Assembly (NCBI RefSeq): GCF_030811475.1
Contig: NZ_JAUSQV010000001.1
Coordinates: 1,054,001-1,118,000 of the forward strand
Origin: Nakamurella flavida
GTDB taxonomy: Bacteria > Actinomycetota > Actinomycetes > Mycobacteriales > Nakamurellaceae
Direction: 5' to 3'
DNA: 64,000 bases
Shown: positions 62,678 to 64,000 of the stretch, in pieces
How positions within the stretch are numbered: position 1 is the first letter of the stretch
Layout: each line of letters starts with the position of its first letter
Notes under the pieces: model-generated
What the model was told of the DNA's origin: nothing
The model's database searches: none
What the model saw: only the letters and a program-made list of their open reading frames with translations
Position numbers and translations under genes: made by a program

Positions 62678-64000
62678 GTGCGCCGACCACCGACCGGACC
62701 ACCCCGACCGCCCGTCCCGAGGTGGTGACCCAGGCGCACCTGCAGCTGGTGACCGTGCCCGGCCTGACCGGCCGGATCGCGCTCATCACCCTGGACAACG
62801 GGCTCGACCACACCCGCCCGTCCAGCCTCGGGCAGCTGGGTCTGGCCGCGTTCGACGCGGCGCTGGACGCGGCCTTCGCCGCCGAGCCGGTCGGTATCGC
62901 CGTCACCGGGAAGCCGTTCATCTTCCTGGCCGGGGCCGACCTGAGCCAGATCGCCCTCATCCCGGACCGGGAGACCGCCCTGGAGATCGGGCGTCTGGGT
63001 CAGCGGGTGCTGCGCCGGCTGCACGACTCCCCCGTGCCCACCTTCGCGTTCGTGAACGGCGCCGCCTTCGGTGGTGGTGTCGAGGTGGCGCTGCACTGCC
63101 ACTACCGCACACTGGCCGCGAACGCCGCCGCGATGGCCCTGCCCGAGGTGTTCCTGGGCATCCTGCCCGGCTGGGGCGGCACCCAGCTGCTACCGCGGCT
63201 CATCGGCCCGGAGAACGCGGTCACCGTCATCGTGGAGAACGCGCTCAGCCAGAACCGCATCATGCGTCCGAAGGACGCAGCGAAACTGGGCGTCGTCGAC
63301 GTCGTCCTCGACGCGGCGGACTACCTGGAGCAGTCGCTCGCCTGGGCCGGCGCAGTCATCGGCGGCTCGATCTCGGTGCCGCGCACCGAGTTCGCCGGCG
63401 CGGACGACAAGACCTGGTCGCAGGCGCTGGAACGCGGCCGGATCATCGCTGACATGCGCACCCATGGCGCCTCTCCCGCGCCCTACCGTGCGCTGGAGAT
63501 GATCGAGCTGTCCCGCACGGCCGACCTCACCACCGGGCTCGACGCGGAGGCGAACGCCCTGGCCGATCTCATCGACAGCCAGCAGTTCCGCGCCGGGCTG
63601 TACTCCTTCGACCTGGTGCAGAAGCGGTCCAAGCGGCCGGTCGGCGCACCCGACCCGAAGCTGGCCCGACCCGTCGGCAAGGTGGGGGTGGTCGGGGCGG
63701 GGCTGATGGCCGGCCAGATCGCCCTGCTGTTCGCCCAGCGGCTGCACGTGCCGGTGGTGCTCACCGACGTCGACCAGGACCGCCTGGACCGTGGCGTGGC
63801 CGCGGTGCACGCCAAGATCGCCGAGCGGGCCGGAAAGGGGCGGATGTCGGAGTCCGAGGCCAACCGGCTGGCCGCCCTGGTCACCGGCTCCCTGGACTAC
63901 GCGGCGTTCGCCGATGCCGACTTCGTCATCGAGGCGGTGTTCGAGGAGCTGACGGTCAAGCGGGAGGTGTTCGCCCGGCTCGAGGAGCACGTCCCGCCGA
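62674..64000 (+). CDS. fadB: Fatty acid oxidation complex alpha subunit, partial
   Basis: The gene runs past the window end; 442 codons are visible. The first part is an enoyl-CoA hydratase domain (IFLAGADLSQIAL and FVNGAAFGGGVEVALHC form the oxyanion hole, LPEVFLGILPGWGGTQLLPR carries the catalytic Glu). The NAD-binding 3-hydroxyacyl-CoA dehydrogenase domain starts at VGKVGVVGAGLMAGQIALLF near residue 336. It forms the beta-oxidation complex with FadA. GTG at 62674 overlaps the fadA stop. Confidence 0.94.
   Translation, partial: MSAPTTDRTTPTARPEVVTQAHLQLVTVPGLTGRIALITLDNGLDHTRPSSLGQLGLAAFDAALDAAFAAEPVGIAVTGKPFIFLAGADLSQIALIPDRETALEIGRLGQRVLRRLHDSPVPTFAFVNGAAFGGGVEVALHCHYRTLAANAAAMALPEVFLGILPGWGGTQLLPRLIGPENAVTVIVENALSQNRIMRPKDAAKLGVVDVVLDAADYLEQSLAWAGAVIGGSISVPRTEFAGADDKTWSQALERGRIIADMRTHGASPAPYRALEMIELSRTADLTTGLDAEANALADLIDSQQFRAGLYSFDLVQKRSKRPVGAPDPKLARPVGKVGVVGAGLMAGQIALLFAQRLHVPVVLTDVDQDRLDRGVAAVHAKIAERAGKGRMSESEANRLAALVTGSLDYAAFADADFVIEAVFEELTVKREVFARLEEHVPP

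Overview
The window is a gene-dense stretch (about 57 protein genes and 4 tRNAs) of a very GC-rich actinobacterial chromosome. GC-rich third codon positions, many GTG starts, mycobacterial-type LexA boxes, PimA/PgsA phosphatidylinositol-mannoside genes, an SsgA/SsgB-like protein and CofC (F420 synthesis) all fit Actinomycetes. The gene set suggests a non-mycobacterial relative such as the Nakamurella/Frankia/Geodermatophilus group, but the genus cannot be fixed from the sequence alone. There is no prophage, insertion sequence, plasmid gene or CRISPR array.

Region 1 (1-9 kb): the 5' end of aspS, a small YdeI-like protein, a cold-shock-type DEAD-box helicase, a D-2-hydroxyacid dehydrogenase, an SOS-controlled radical SAM protein (Rv2578c type), a PASTA-like lipoprotein, a degenerate nucleotidyltransferase-like protein, then MBL hydrolase and hisS. 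Region 2 (9-20.5 kb): a membrane-anchored cyclophilin and an accessory island with a NarL-type two-component system, a 1577-residue secreted RHS/PA14 protein, an unknown secreted protein and an MHS-type transporter. Region 3 (20.5-34.6 kb): rel, a tyrosine-phosphatase-like gene, a class C serine hydrolase lipoprotein, apt, secF-secD-yajC, ruvB-ruvA-ruvC (with an SOS-like box), yebC and an XRE/DUF5753 regulator.

Region 4 (34.8-42.5 kb): pyridoxal-phosphate synthesis. pdxS and pdxT are separated by a MocR-type regulator, a divergent YczE-like membrane protein and a DUF2127 protein, followed by a DUF3048 lipoprotein and a LemA-Nudix fusion. Region 5 (42.6-49 kb): the phosphatidylinositol-mannoside block pimA-acyltransferase-pgsA-HIT-thrS, with overlapping stops and starts that imply one operon. 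Region 6 (49-55 kb): a YihY/BrkB membrane protein, four tRNAs (two Val, Gly, Cys), SsgB-like protein, VOC protein, two small membrane proteins, cofC and ppk2. Region 7 (55-64 kb): zapE, a secreted alpha/beta-hydrolase that lacks the nucleophile serine, msrB, DUF3000, a response regulator with a degenerate receiver, rnd, and fadA-fadB (cut by the window end).

Most of the gene order thrS ... pgsA-pimA ... pdxS/pdxT-yebC-ruvCAB-yajC-secDF-apt-rel-ppi-MBL-hisS-aspS is the conserved actinobacterial order that I know from Mycobacterium tuberculosis (roughly Rv2614c down to Rv2572c); zapE-hydrolase-msrB-DUF3000-rnd resembles Rv2670c-Rv2681. Novelty is therefore most likely in the inserted genes and in regulation: the MocR/YczE pair inside the vitamin B6 locus, the RHS island, LexA boxes built into core promoters, and a recurrent leaderless promoter layout (TANNNT, six bases, start codon).
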